Shown here piece after piece: positions 8,495 through 16,176 of a stretch of DNA of 64,000 nucleotides (within the stretch, counting starts at the first letter, position 1; the number at the start of each line of letters is the position of its first letter). Both the position numbers and the translations under genes were made by a program. Origin of the DNA: Bradyrhizobium jicamae (GTDB taxonomy: Bacteria > Pseudomonadota > Alphaproteobacteria > Rhizobiales > Xanthobacteraceae); assembly GCF_018130695.1 (NCBI RefSeq), contig NZ_JAFCJX010000023.1:1-64000 (forward strand). The letters are read 5' to 3'. Below the pieces are notes generated by a model that ran no database searches, had not been told where the DNA came from, and worked only from the letters and a program-made list of their open reading frames with translations.

Positions 8495-9466
8495 ATGGCT
8501 TCCTTGTCCGAGTGGAAAGTGCCAGCGGCCTTTCAGCCCCGTCCCGAAGACTATCGCTTCGATCTTGATCGCGCACTGTCGTCGGTGGTGGGCTTGCATT
8601 CGATCATTCCCTCCGATGCGTTCAGCGCCGAGACGCTCGGCACCGAGCGCGCCGGCAACGGCGTCTTGATCGACGACGGGCTGGTGCTGACGATCGGCTA
8701 CCTGATCACCGAGGCGGAAGCGGTGTGGCTGCATCTCGGCGATGGCAGCGTGGTGCAAGGGCATGCGCTGGGCTTCGACTTCGAATCCGGCTTTGGCCTC
8801 GTGCAGGCACTCGGCCGGCTCGATCTCGATCCGCTGCCGCTCGGCTCGTCGGCGCTGACGCGCGTCGGCGACAATGTCGTGGTCGCGGGCTCCGGCGGCC
8901 GCACCCGCTCGGTGGCGAGCCAGATCGCAGCCAAGCAGGAATTCGCCGGCTACTGGGAATATCTGCTCGACGAGGCGATCTTCACCTATCCCTCGCATCC
9001 GAACTGGGGCGGCACCGCGCTGCTCTCCAACAGCGGTGAAGTGCTCGGCATCGGCTCGCTGCAGCTCGAGCGCGAGAAGGCGGGCAAGGCCGAGCATGTC
9101 AACATGATCGTGCCGATCGATCTCTTGAAGCCGGTGATCAGCGATCTGCGCAAATTCGGCCGCGTCAACAAGCCGGCGCGGCCGTGGCTCGGCATGTATT
9201 CGACCGAGATCGACAACCGCCTGGTCGTCGTCGGCATCGCCAGCAAGGGCCCGGCGGCGCGCGCCGAGCTGAAGACCGGCGACGTGATCCTCGCCATCGC
9301 CGGCGACAAGGTGACGAGCCAGACCGCGTTTTATCGCAAACTCTGGTCGCTCGGCTCGGCCGGTGTCGACGTGCCGCTGACGGTCTATCACGAGGGCGTC
9401 ACCTTCGACGTGACGCTGAGCTCGACGGATCGCTCGAAGCTGCTGAAGGCGCCGCGGCTACACTAA
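8495..9466 (+). CDS. HtrA/DegP-like protein with PDZ domain, catalytic triad lost
   Basis: This 323-residue protein has the layout of a trypsin-fold S1C protease (residues 40-215) followed by a PDZ domain (about 225-315, with 'PWLGMYSTEI' and 'ASKGPAARAELKTGDVILAIAGDKV'). All three catalytic positions appear changed. The histidine site reads Tyr69 in LTIGYLIT, the aspartate site reads Gly99 in ESGFGLVQ, and the nucleophile site reads Trp171 in HPNWGGTALLS where active enzymes have GNSGGP. There is no obvious signal peptide. The fold probably survives as a binding or chaperone module. It lies 22 bases upstream of a hydrolase gene on the same strand and is likely co-transcribed with it. Confidence 0.75.
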   Translation: MASLSEWKVPAAFQPRPEDYRFDLDRALSSVVGLHSIIPSDAFSAETLGTERAGNGVLIDDGLVLTIGYLITEAEAVWLHLGDGSVVQGHALGFDFESGFGLVQALGRLDLDPLPLGSSALTRVGDNVVVAGSGGRTRSVASQIAAKQEFAGYWEYLLDEAIFTYPSHPNWGGTALLSNSGEVLGIGSLQLEREKAGKAEHVNMIVPIDLLKPVISDLRKFGRVNKPARPWLGMYSTEIDNRLVVVGIASKGPAARAELKTGDVILAIAGDKVTSQTAFYRKLWSLGSAGVDVPLTVYHEGVTFDVTLSSTDRSKLLKAPRLH

Positions 9467-9488
9467 TTCCAAGCAAGAGGCGCCGGCG

Positions 9489-10574
9489 ATGAGCGAGGCC
9501 GTGGTTGACGACATCGTGGCCGTGCTGCCGCCGCTGTTGCAGACGCTGGAGGGGCTCGCCTTTGTCGCGCGCAATCTCAATCCGGCGGAGTTCGGCCGCG
9601 TGATGGAGATCGCGGGCGAGCCGGACGAGGCGTTGAAGGCGGCGCGGCCGCTCCTCACCGATTGGCCGTTGAACTTCGCGCATATCAGGGTGGCGCTGGA
9701 AACAGCCAGCGATGCGGCGCTCGCCGGCTATGCGGGCCTGCGCGCCGTGGCGCGCGGCGAAGGCGACCTCGTCAGCGTGTTCCGCGCGCTGCGTCACACG
9801 CCGCGGGCGCTTGAGGCGCTGTATCCGCTGTGCGCCAACCTGCCGCCGGTGAGCAGCTTCTTCATCGAGCCGTCGCTGCGCGAGGATCAAGCCCTGCAGG
9901 CGAAGCTCGACGCGCCGCCGCATGACGACACCGGCGTCTTCCATGAGGGCAACGAGCCCGGCAGCCGCGGCGGCTTCTCGCTCTACGTGCCCGAATATTA
10001 CACGCCCGATCGTGCCTGGCCGCTGGTGATGGCGCTGCATGGCGGCAGCGGCAATGGCCGCGGCTTTCTCTGGAGCTGGCTGCGCGACGCCCGCAGCTTT
10101 GGTGCCATCCTGATCGCGCCGACCGCGACCGGTCAGACCTGGGCGCTGATGGGCGAGGACAGCGACACGCCAAACCTCAACCGCATCCTCGATCACGTCC
10201 AGTCGCGCTGGCGGATCGATCACAGCCGCCTGCTGCTGACGGGCATGAGCGACGGCGGCACGTTCAGCTATGTCAGTGGGCTCGAACACAGCTCGCGCTT
10301 CACGCATCTGGCGCCGGTGTCCGCAACCTTCCATCCGCTGATGGCGGAGATGGCCGACGCGGACCGGCTGCGCGGCCTGCCGATCCACATCGTGCATGGC
10401 AAGCAGGACTGGATGTTCCCGGTGCAGACCGCGCGGCAGACCCGGCAATTGCTCTCCGCCGCCGGCGCCGACGTGGTCTATCGCGAGCTCGACGATCTCA
10501 GCCATTGCTATCCGCGCGAGATGAATGTCGAGATGCTGCGCTGGCTGAATGGCGAAAGATCCGGCGACGCCTGA
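9489..10574 (+). CDS. Alpha/beta-hydrolase, phospholipase/esterase-like
   Basis: This 361-residue protein has an N-terminal helical region (1-150) without a recognisable domain, then an alpha/beta-hydrolase domain. It shows an oxyanion strand 'LVMALHGGSGNG' (about residue 178), the nucleophile elbow GMSDGG (serine near 253), an acidic residue in 'HGKQDWMFP' and a histidine in 'DDLSHCYP'. This resembles PHB-depolymerase/dienelactone-type esterases annotated as phospholipases. No signal peptide is seen, so it is probably cytosolic. It is tightly linked to the upstream HtrA-like gene. Its substrate is unknown. Confidence 0.75.
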   Translation: MSEAVVDDIVAVLPPLLQTLEGLAFVARNLNPAEFGRVMEIAGEPDEALKAARPLLTDWPLNFAHIRVALETASDAALAGYAGLRAVARGEGDLVSVFRALRHTPRALEALYPLCANLPPVSSFFIEPSLREDQALQAKLDAPPHDDTGVFHEGNEPGSRGGFSLYVPEYYTPDRAWPLVMALHGGSGNGRGFLWSWLRDARSFGAILIAPTATGQTWALMGEDSDTPNLNRILDHVQSRWRIDHSRLLLTGMSDGGTFSYVSGLEHSSRFTHLAPVSATFHPLMAEMADADRLRGLPIHIVHGKQDWMFPVQTARQTRQLLSAAGADVVYRELDDLSHCYPREMNVEMLRWLNGERSGDA

Positions 10575-10576
10575 CG

Positions 10577-11317
10577 TCAGACCACTCCGCCATTGGCGCG
10601 CAGCGTCTGGCCGTTGATCCACGCGCCGTCGGGACCGACGAGGAAGGCGACGGCGGAGGCGATGTCGTCGGGCGTGCCGAGCCGCTCCAGCGGCACCATC
10701 TTCGCAAAGCGATCGATCAGCTCCGGCGACTTGCCGTTGAGGAACAGATCGGTCGCGGTCGGGCCCGGTGCGATCGCATTCACGGTGATCGAGCGTCCCC
10801 GCAATTCCTTCGACAGGATCGCGGTCAACGATTCGATCGCCGCCTTGGTCGCCACATAGATGCCGTAGCTCTCGAGCCTGGTGCCGACCACGCTGGTCGA
10901 GAAGTTGACGATGCGGCCGCCGTCGCGCAGCCGCCGCGCCGCCTCGCGCATGGTGTTGAAGCTGCCCTTCAGGTTGACCGTGACCTGCTGGTCGAACAAT
11001 GCGTCGTCGCTGTCGGCGATCTTCGCGAGCCTCATGATGCCGGCATTGTTGACGAGCACGTCGACGCCGCCGAACGCTGCTTCCGCCGCGTCGAACATCC
11101 CGCGCACCGCATTGGCGTCGCTGACATCGGCCTTCGCGGTCATCGCCCGGCCGCCGGCCGCCTCGATCTTGCCCGCCAACGCCTCGGCCGGCCTGGCGTC
11201 GCCGGAATAGTTGATGACGACGATGAAGCCGTCCCGCGCGAGCCGTTCGGCGACCGCCGCGCCGATCCCGCGCGAGGCACCCGTCACCAGTGCTACCTTG
11301 TTGGATTGATTGGTCAT
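10577..11317 (-). CDS. Short-chain dehydrogenase/reductase
   Basis: This 246-residue classical SDR has the NAD(P)-binding motif TGASRGIG (12-19), NNAG (90-93), catalytic Ser142, Tyr154 and Lys158 (YVATK), and the C-terminal 'INGQTLRANGG' common to FabG-like enzymes. It probably oxidises or reduces a hydroxyl/keto group with NADP(H). It is divergent from a LysR gene 121 bases away, its likely regulator. It converges on the alpha/beta-hydrolase gene with only two bases between stops. Confidence 0.88.
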   Translation of the reverse strand: MTNQSNKVALVTGASRGIGAAVAERLARDGFIVVINYSGDARPAEALAGKIEAAGGRAMTAKADVSDANAVRGMFDAAEAAFGGVDVLVNNAGIMRLAKIADSDDALFDQQVTVNLKGSFNTMREAARRLRDGGRIVNFSTSVVGTRLESYGIYVATKAAIESLTAILSKELRGRSITVNAIAPGPTATDLFLNGKSPELIDRFAKMVPLERLGTPDDIASAVAFLVGPDGAWINGQTLRANGGVV

Positions 11318-11438
11318 TTTTTGTCTCCCATCGGTTGATGCGGCGGCGCCGCGTTCGATGGGAGGACGCTACGGCTTGGCGTCCGCCGGATAATCGTGCA
11401 TTTTCTGGCAATACTGTTCGCAATATCCGGATAATGAC

Positions 11439-12326
11439 ATGGACCGGTTCGAGGCCATGCGCGTGTTCACCCGCGTGGTGGAGCGGCGCAGCTTTTCGCT
11501 CGCCGCCGACGATCTCGGCCTGCCGCGCTCGACGGTGACCGACGCGGTGAAGGGGCTGGAGGCGCGGCTCGGCGTGCGGCTGCTGGAGCGCACCACGCGC
11601 ACGGTGCGGCCGACGCTCGACGGCGAGGCGCACTACCGCCGCTGCCTGTCCCTGATCGCCGATCTCGAAGACGCCGAGGGTGCGTTCGGCGGCGCCAGGC
11701 CGAAGGGAATGTTGCGCCTCGAAGTGCAGGGCACGCTGGCGCGCCACTTCCTGCTGCCGAACCTGCCGGGCTTCCTCGACCAATACCCGGAGATCGAAAT
11801 CACCATGAGCGAGAGCGATCGCTGGGTCGATCTCATTCGCGAAGGCGTCGATTGCGTGCTGCGCTTCGGCCATCTGCCCGACAGCGACATGATCGCGCGC
11901 CAGGTCGTGATGCTGGATCGCCTGACCTGCGCCGCGCCGGGTTATGTCGCGCGCCGGGGCACGCCAACCGATCCGCTCGCGCTCGACGGTCATCGCATGA
12001 TCGGCATCCGCTCGCTCACCACGGGACGCTTGCGGCCGATGGAATTCGTGATCGACGGCGCGTTGAAGGAAGTCCCGCTGCCGGCGCCGATGTCGGTGAC
12101 CGGGCCGGAGAGTTATCTCGCCTCCGCAAGACTCGGCCTCGGCCTGGTGCAAGTGCCGCGCTTCCACGCCGAGACCGATCTCGCCGAAGGACGGCTGATC
12201 GCGGTGTTGACACAATGCCCGCCGCCGTCGGTCCCGGTCTCCCTGCTCTACCCACGCAACCGCCAGCTCTCGCCCCGCGTCCGCGTATTCATCGATTACG
12301 TGATGCGCGCGTTCGGGCGGGGCTGA
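11439..12326 (+). CDS. LysR-family transcriptional regulator
   Basis: This 295-residue protein has an N-terminal winged helix (1-60: MDRFEAMRVFTRVVERRSFS, then 'LGLPRSTVTDAVKGLE') and a C-terminal effector-binding domain typical of the CrgA-like LysR subgroup ('VDCVLRFGHLPDSDMIARQV'). The divergent SDR gene is its probable target. The ATG at 11,439 fits the family N-terminus exactly. The gap between the two genes contains 'caatactgttcgcaatatccgg', which has partial dyad symmetry that could be part of an operator. Confidence 0.9.
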   Translation: MDRFEAMRVFTRVVERRSFSLAADDLGLPRSTVTDAVKGLEARLGVRLLERTTRTVRPTLDGEAHYRRCLSLIADLEDAEGAFGGARPKGMLRLEVQGTLARHFLLPNLPGFLDQYPEIEITMSESDRWVDLIREGVDCVLRFGHLPDSDMIARQVVMLDRLTCAAPGYVARRGTPTDPLALDGHRMIGIRSLTTGRLRPMEFVIDGALKEVPLPAPMSVTGPESYLASARLGLGLVQVPRFHAETDLAEGRLIAVLTQCPPPSVPVSLLYPRNRQLSPRVRVFIDYVMRAFGRG

Positions 12327-12388
12327 TGGAACGCGGGAACCATCTCCGCCCCCGCGACGTTATCTGCGGGAACATCGGAGGAGTTGTG

Positions 12389-12595
12389 ATGCGGACGTTT
12401 TTCGGGATGATTTTGGGCGCGCTGCTGCTGGTTTGCGGCGTCTACGTTTATGATTCCATGCAGACGTCGAGCGTGGCCAACGGACAGGTGGCGCACAACA
12501 GCCGTACCATCGTCAATTGGGATGTTGCCGCCGAGAACTGGAATGCGCTGAAGACCCGTGCGCACGAGGAATGGACCAAGGTCGCGGCCAAATAA
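12389..12595 (+). CDS. Small single-span membrane protein
   Basis: This 68-residue protein has one N-terminal membrane segment (about residues 4-22: FFGMILGALLLVCGVYVYD) and a short soluble tail with 'NWDVAAENWNALKTRAHEEW'. A good ribosome binding site ('cggaggag') lies just before the ATG. Similar tiny anchored proteins of unknown role are common in Bradyrhizobium. A strong hairpin follows, which supports its being a real transcription unit. Confidence 0.65.
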   Translation: MRTFFGMILGALLLVCGVYVYDSMQTSSVANGQVAHNSRTIVNWDVAAENWNALKTRAHEEWTKVAAK

Positions 12596-12621
12596 GGCGC
12601 GCCTGTACGATCCGCACATGC

Positions 12622-12651
12622 AAATGGCCTCTCCCGCGGGAGAGGCCATTT
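12622..12651 (+). terminator. Rho-independent terminator-like hairpin
   Basis: A perfect 30-base palindrome begins AAATGGCCTCTCCC and continues with its exact reverse complement, followed by 'ctcattt'. It lies 26 bases after the small membrane protein gene. The A-rich left foot and T-rich right foot fit an intrinsic terminator usable in both directions. Confidence 0.75.
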
Positions 12652-12716
12652 CTCATTTCAGATTTCTCAATCGCGAGCGTCGTGCTTGCGGAAGAGGTGA
12701 AGGCGAGACCGCCGCT

Positions 12717-12819
12717 AGAGCATGATCCGGAAAAGTGTGAAGCGGTTTTCCGAAAAGATCATGCTCAAGCAAAGAGCTAAAGCGCGATGACGATCCAATC
12801 TAATCTCATCGCGCTTTAG
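12717..12819. repeat. Dispersed repeat with two hairpins
   Basis: This contains two linked palindromes. The first is 'agagcatgatccggaaaa...gatcatgct' (12,717-12,768). The second is the 14-base perfect arms CTAAAGCGCGATGA (12,777-12,790) and its complement (12,806-12,819). The first part recurs inverted at 47,787-47,842. The right arm overlaps the stop codon of the minus-strand DsbA-like gene, so the repeat both ends that frame and probably terminates transcription. Confidence 0.8.
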
Positions 12820-13472
12820 TTCGCGCGACCCATATTCGCCTTGCGGGCGTCGGCGATGACCTGCTCGAACTGATCCATGCTGAGCACGCCGGGCACGCGG
12901 TACTTGCCGACGATGAAGGACGGCGTGCCCTTGAAGCCGAAGGCTTCGGCCTGGTCGTTGTTGCGCGCGAGGATGGCGTCGATCGCCTTCGCGTTGGTTT
13001 CGAGATCCTTCTTCAGCCGATCCATGTCGATGCCGGCGCCGGCCAGGAGCTCGTTGATGCGCGGTTCGGTAATGCGCGAGCTCACGCCGATCATCGCCTC
13101 ATGCGCGGCGACGAATTTGTCCTGATATTTCGCCGCCAGCGCCATCCGCGAGGCGACCACCGACACCGGCCCGAGGATCGGCCAGTCCTTCAGCACCAGG
13201 CGGACCTTGCCGTCGTCCTGCACCACCTGGCGCATCTCGGGCTCGATCTTGCGGCAATACGGGCAGTTGTAATCGAACCATTCGACGATGGTGATGTCGC
13301 CGCGCGGGTTCCCGATGACGGGGATATCCGGGTCGCGCAGCACCTGCGATTCGGTCACCACCTTCTCCTCTTCCTCCGCGCGGGCGCGGCCCGCGGCGAG
13401 CAGGACGGCACCGGTGCCGAGCAGGCCAAGCGCAGCGCGGCGGGTGGGAGTGGGTTTGATCGAACGGGTCAT
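12816..13472 (-). CDS. DsbA-family thiol:disulfide oxidoreductase
   Basis: This 218-residue exported protein starts with a twin-arginine-like signal (PTRRAALGLLGTGAVLLAAG, cleavage near AEEEE). It has a thioredoxin-fold catalytic motif Cys70-Pro-Tyr-Cys73 and the conserved cis-proline loop 'FKGTPSFIVG'. This is the DsbA/ScsC/BdbD-like family, which forms or reshuffles disulfides in the periplasm. An alternative longer frame upstream would overlap the TauE-like gene and lacks a signal. The stop codon falls inside a dispersed repeat. A dsbB gene lies at 22,288, which could be its re-oxidation partner. Confidence 0.88.
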   Translation of the reverse strand: MTRSIKPTPTRRAALGLLGTGAVLLAAGRARAEEEEKVVTESQVLRDPDIPVIGNPRGDITIVEWFDYNCPYCRKIEPEMRQVVQDDGKVRLVLKDWPILGPVSVVASRMALAAKYQDKFVAAHEAMIGVSSRITEPRINELLAGAGIDMDRLKKDLETNAKAIDAILARNNDQAEAFGFKGTPSFIVGKYRVPGVLSMDQFEQVIADARKANMGRAN

Positions 13473-13506
13473 ATTGGGTCTCGCGAGAGCTCTCACCCTC
13501 CTACGT

Positions 13507-14289
13507 TCAGGAGGCAGACATGTTACGCAGCAACATATAGATCGCCACCACGATAATGACAGACGCAAACACAATGTTGAGCGCGCCGCGGCGTTCCGAC
13601 AGGTGCCGCGCCGACCGCGTTCCCGCAAGGCCGCCGACGACGCCGCCGGCCACGAATAGCGCCGCCAGCCCCCAGGAGACCAGCCCTGACCACGCATAGC
13701 TCAACGCCGTGGTCATGCCGAACGCGGTCACCGCGACCAGCGAGGACGACACCGCATTCATGATCGGCATGCCCGTCGCCAGCATCAGCGCCGGCACGAT
13801 CAGGAAGCCGCCGCCGATGCCAAAGAAGCCGGACATGGTGCCGGTCGCCAATCCAAGCCCGGCGATGGCCGGCATGTTGGACATGTCCATCTTGACGTCG
13901 GACAGCCCGACCCGCGCGCGGTTCTTCAGCATCAGCGCGGCGATGACAAGCATCACCAGCGAGAACAGCGCCAGCAGCTTCTGGCCATCCAGCATCTTGC
14001 CGAGGATCGAGCCACCGAATGCGCCGACCATGCCAGACACGGCGAACAGCAGCGCGCAGGACCAGATCACCGTGCCGCCGCGGGCGTGGTTCGAGAGATT
14101 GACCGCGGCATTGGTCGCGACCGCGATCGCGCTGGTGCCGATCGCGACATGCGGCTCGGGTACGCCGACCACATAGACCATCAGCGGCACGGCCAAGATC
14201 GAGCCGCCGCCGCCGACCAGGCCGAGCGAAAACCCGACCAGCGAGCCGGAGGCCAGGCCAAGCAGACTTTGCGTTGCGGATAGAAGCAA
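13507..14289 (-). CDS. TauE/SafE family permease
   Basis: This 260-residue protein has eight hydrophobic segments and a twofold internal repeat. Each half begins with a glycine-rich motif (GLVGGGGSILAVPLMVYV near residue 23 and GFFGIGGGFLIVPALMLATG near 158). That is diagnostic for the TauE/SafE (DUF81) family. Members export or import sulfite, sulfoacetate and other organosulfur or small anions across the inner membrane. It lies 34 bases upstream of the DsbA-like gene on the same strand and may be co-transcribed. The substrate is not determined. Confidence 0.88.
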   Translation of the reverse strand: MLLSATQSLLGLASGSLVGFSLGLVGGGGSILAVPLMVYVVGVPEPHVAIGTSAIAVATNAAVNLSNHARGGTVIWSCALLFAVSGMVGAFGGSILGKMLDGQKLLALFSLVMLVIAALMLKNRARVGLSDVKMDMSNMPAIAGLGLATGTMSGFFGIGGGFLIVPALMLATGMPIMNAVSSSLVAVTAFGMTTALSYAWSGLVSWGLAALFVAGGVVGGLAGTRSARHLSERRGALNIVFASVIIVVAIYMLLRNMSAS

Positions 14290-14413
14290 GGTTGGGACTC
14301 ACGTTACGGGCGAGACCCTAGAAGAATTTTTCACCCCGCGCCATGCCAGGAGCACAAAACTGCACTGCAACAGCTATCTGCGTTGCAGTCATTCCATGGC
14401 CGTGTGCCAGCAA

Positions 14414-14866
14414 CTAATTCCGCATCGGCAGCGCCATCAGCGTGCCCGTCATGGTCGCGACCAGCGTCTCGGCGCCGTTGTCCTCGGCAAAGGCCCTCGC
14501 GTCGCAGACGGTCAGCGTGCGGCCGGGCTTGACCACAACAGCGCGGAAGACAAATCGCTGCCCCTTCGCCGGCGCCAGCAGATTGGTCTTGAACTCCACG
14601 GTGAGGATGCCGGTATCGACAGGCATCAAGGTGAAGGCGGCGATGCCGCAGGCATTGTCGAGGCCGGCGGTGATGATGCCGGCATGCACAAAACCGTGCT
14701 GCTGGGTGAAGTCGGGCGAATAGCCCATCACGAGGTCGACCTCGCCCGGCTCCATCCGCGCGATGGAGATGCCGAGCGTCTTCATCGCGCGCTGGCGCTC
14801 GAACGTGTCGGCGGCGTTGGCGCGGTAGTCGGGGTTCTTCGGCTCGAAACGCGGCATGGCGGTCAC
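14414..14866 (-). CDS. PaaI-type hotdog thioesterase
   Basis: This 150-residue single hotdog domain carries the acyl-CoA thioesterase signature 'FVHAGIITAGLDNACGIAAF' (residues about 58-77), with an acidic residue on the central helix, followed by 'VEFKTNLLAPAKG'. PaaI-like enzymes hydrolyse aryl- or acyl-CoA to free CoA. Its ATG overlaps the stop of the upstream thioesterase gene by four bases, so the pair is translationally coupled. Both are probably controlled by the divergent TetR gene. Confidence 0.85.
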   Translation of the reverse strand: MTAMPRFEPKNPDYRANAADTFERQRAMKTLGISIARMEPGEVDLVMGYSPDFTQQHGFVHAGIITAGLDNACGIAAFTLMPVDTGILTVEFKTNLLAPAKGQRFVFRAVVVKPGRTLTVCDARAFAEDNGAETLVATMTGTLMALPMRN

Positions 14867-15297
14867 ACGGCCTCCACTTCGGCCGGTGCGAGATGGCGCA
14901 TCGCCGCGTTGCGAATATCCGGCGCGAACGGCGCCGACTTGCGCAGCCTGCGATCCATGTGCACGCCCGTGATCTCGCAGGTCGCGGCAATCTCAGAGGT
15001 CTCGGCGTTGCGCATCTCGTGCATGAAGCGGATCGACTTGTCGCCGATCTCGAGCAGGCGGCTCCTGACCTCGACGATGTCACCGGCAAGCAGCTCGCGC
15101 TTGTAGGCGATGTTCTGCTGCACGGCGGCCATGCCGCGGCCGGAGTCGCGCAAATAGGTCGGCGTCAGCCCAAGCCGCGCGAAGAAATTCCAGTTCGCCT
15201 CGTCGAACTTGCCGACATACCACATGATGTTCATGTGCCCGACATGGTCGCAGTGCCACGGATAGACCGTGCCGCGATAGGTCGCCTCGCTTTCCAC
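14863..15297 (-). CDS. YbgC/FadM-like acyl-CoA thioesterase
   Basis: This 144-residue 4HBT hotdog protein has 'VYPWHCDHVGHMNIMWYVGKF' near the N-terminus, matching the D-x-(x)-G-H-x-N-x-x-x-Y motif of YbgC/FadM/4-hydroxybenzoyl-CoA thioesterases. The aspartate, at about residue 17, is the catalytic residue. It is the first gene of a two-gene operon with the PaaI-type enzyme and starts only 26 bases from a TetR-like operator. A pair of thioesterases suggests removal of unwanted acyl- or aryl-CoA. Confidence 0.85.
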   Translation of the reverse strand: MESEATYRGTVYPWHCDHVGHMNIMWYVGKFDEANWNFFARLGLTPTYLRDSGRGMAAVQQNIAYKRELLAGDIVEVRSRLLEIGDKSIRFMHEMRNAETSEIAATCEITGVHMDRRLRKSAPFAPDIRNAAMRHLAPAEVEAV

Positions 15298-15322
15298 GTG
15301 CGCGCTCCCGCTTCTTGATCTT

Positions 15323-15338
15323 GATACGGTAGCGTATC
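15323..15338. promoter_or_regulatory. TetR operator 1
   Basis: GATACG-GTAG-CGTATC is a perfect inverted repeat in the gap between the divergent thioesterase operon and the TetR gene. The same core recurs 36 bases away. Two copies of one palindrome between a regulator and its divergent neighbour strongly suggest binding sites for that regulator. Confidence 0.7.
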
Positions 15339-15358
15339 ACAGCGAATCCGGGTTAGCA

Positions 15359-15372
15359 ATACGGCACCGTAT
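15359..15372. promoter_or_regulatory. TetR operator 2
   Basis: ATACG-GCAC-CGTAT is a second copy of the palindrome at 15,323-15,338, with identical arms and a different spacer. It ends 19 bases before the TetR start codon, suiting autorepression. Centre-to-centre distance to the first copy is about 35 bases. Confidence 0.7.
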
Positions 15373-15391
15373 CAGCGACGGACGGGGCCAA

Positions 15392-15946
15392 ATGACTGAA
15401 GGCAAAGGCGATGTCTGGGTGGCGGCGGGCTTTGCCGAGCTTGCGCGCTCCGGCGTCGAGGGCGTACGGGTCGAGGTGGTGGCGAAGAATCTCGGCGTCA
15501 CCAAGGGCGGCTTCTATCGCCGCTTCAGGGATCGTGCCGCGCTGCTCGAGGCGATGCTGCAGAACTGGCGCGACGGCCGTGTCGCCGCGATCGAGAAGCA
15601 GACCGCGCTCGACGGCGCCAGCGCGCGCGAGCGGCTGAAGGCGCTGATCAGACTCTACTCCGAGCGGATGAACACCGACGCGATGGCGATCGAGCTCGCG
15701 ATCCGGCAATGGGCGCGGATCGACGAGAGCGCAGCCGCCGCGGTCGCAAGCGTCGACGATGCGCGGCTGAAGAATGTCGGCCAGCTCTATCGCGCGACCG
15801 GGCTCGCCCCTGAGGAAGCCGACGCGCAGGCTTTCCTGTTCTACTGCTTCATCTTCGGCCAGAGCCTGCTGTTTCCCCAGCGCGGCCCGCGCAAGCGCGC
15901 GCAGCTGGTGGCGAAATCGGCCGACAAGCTGGTGGAGGAGGGGTAG
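15392..15946 (+). CDS. TetR-family transcriptional repressor
   Basis: This 184-residue regulator has an N-terminal helix-turn-helix ('VEVVAKNLGVTKGGFYRRFRDRAALLEAM', about residues 27-55) and a C-terminal ligand domain that I cannot assign to a subfamily beyond being TetR-like. It is divergent from two thioesterase genes, with two copies of an ATACG-N4-CGTAT palindrome between. The likely inducer is an acyl-CoA or the free acid handled by those thioesterases, by analogy with FadR/PaaR-type TetR proteins. That is inference. Confidence 0.88.
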   Translation: MTEGKGDVWVAAGFAELARSGVEGVRVEVVAKNLGVTKGGFYRRFRDRAALLEAMLQNWRDGRVAAIEKQTALDGASARERLKALIRLYSERMNTDAMAIELAIRQWARIDESAAAAVASVDDARLKNVGQLYRATGLAPEEADAQAFLFYCFIFGQSLLFPQRGPRKRAQLVAKSADKLVEEG

Positions 15947-15977
15947 GATAATGGCGCTTCGCATCGCCACGGATGCT

Positions 15978-16131
15978 TCTCCCCTTCTCCCCTTGTGGGA
16001 GAAGGTGGCGCGAAGCGCCGGATGAGGGGTATGTCTCCGCTTGCGAGATTTATCCGTGTGGAGAGATACCCCTCACCCGGCTTCGATGCTCGCGCATCGA
16101 AACCACCCTCTCCCACAAGGGGAGAGGGTGC
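15978..16131. repeat. Long inverted repeat between convergent genes
   Basis: The left arm (about 15,978-16,032: 'ccccttctccccttgtggga...') and right arm (about 16,069-16,131: '...cccacaaggggagaggg') are near reverse complements. The element fills the space between the convergent TetR and mddA genes and could terminate both. It resembles the element at 2,617-2,790 in design and has no gene. Confidence 0.75.
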
Positions 16132-16176
16132 ACCGAGATCATTGCCGCCGGTCGCTTTCGCAGTTGATTTGTCCCG

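Noticed and set aside
9399..12215. A 938-codon minus-strand open frame
   Set aside because: It runs antisense to several well-supported genes and is explained by high GC; it includes no family motif of its own.
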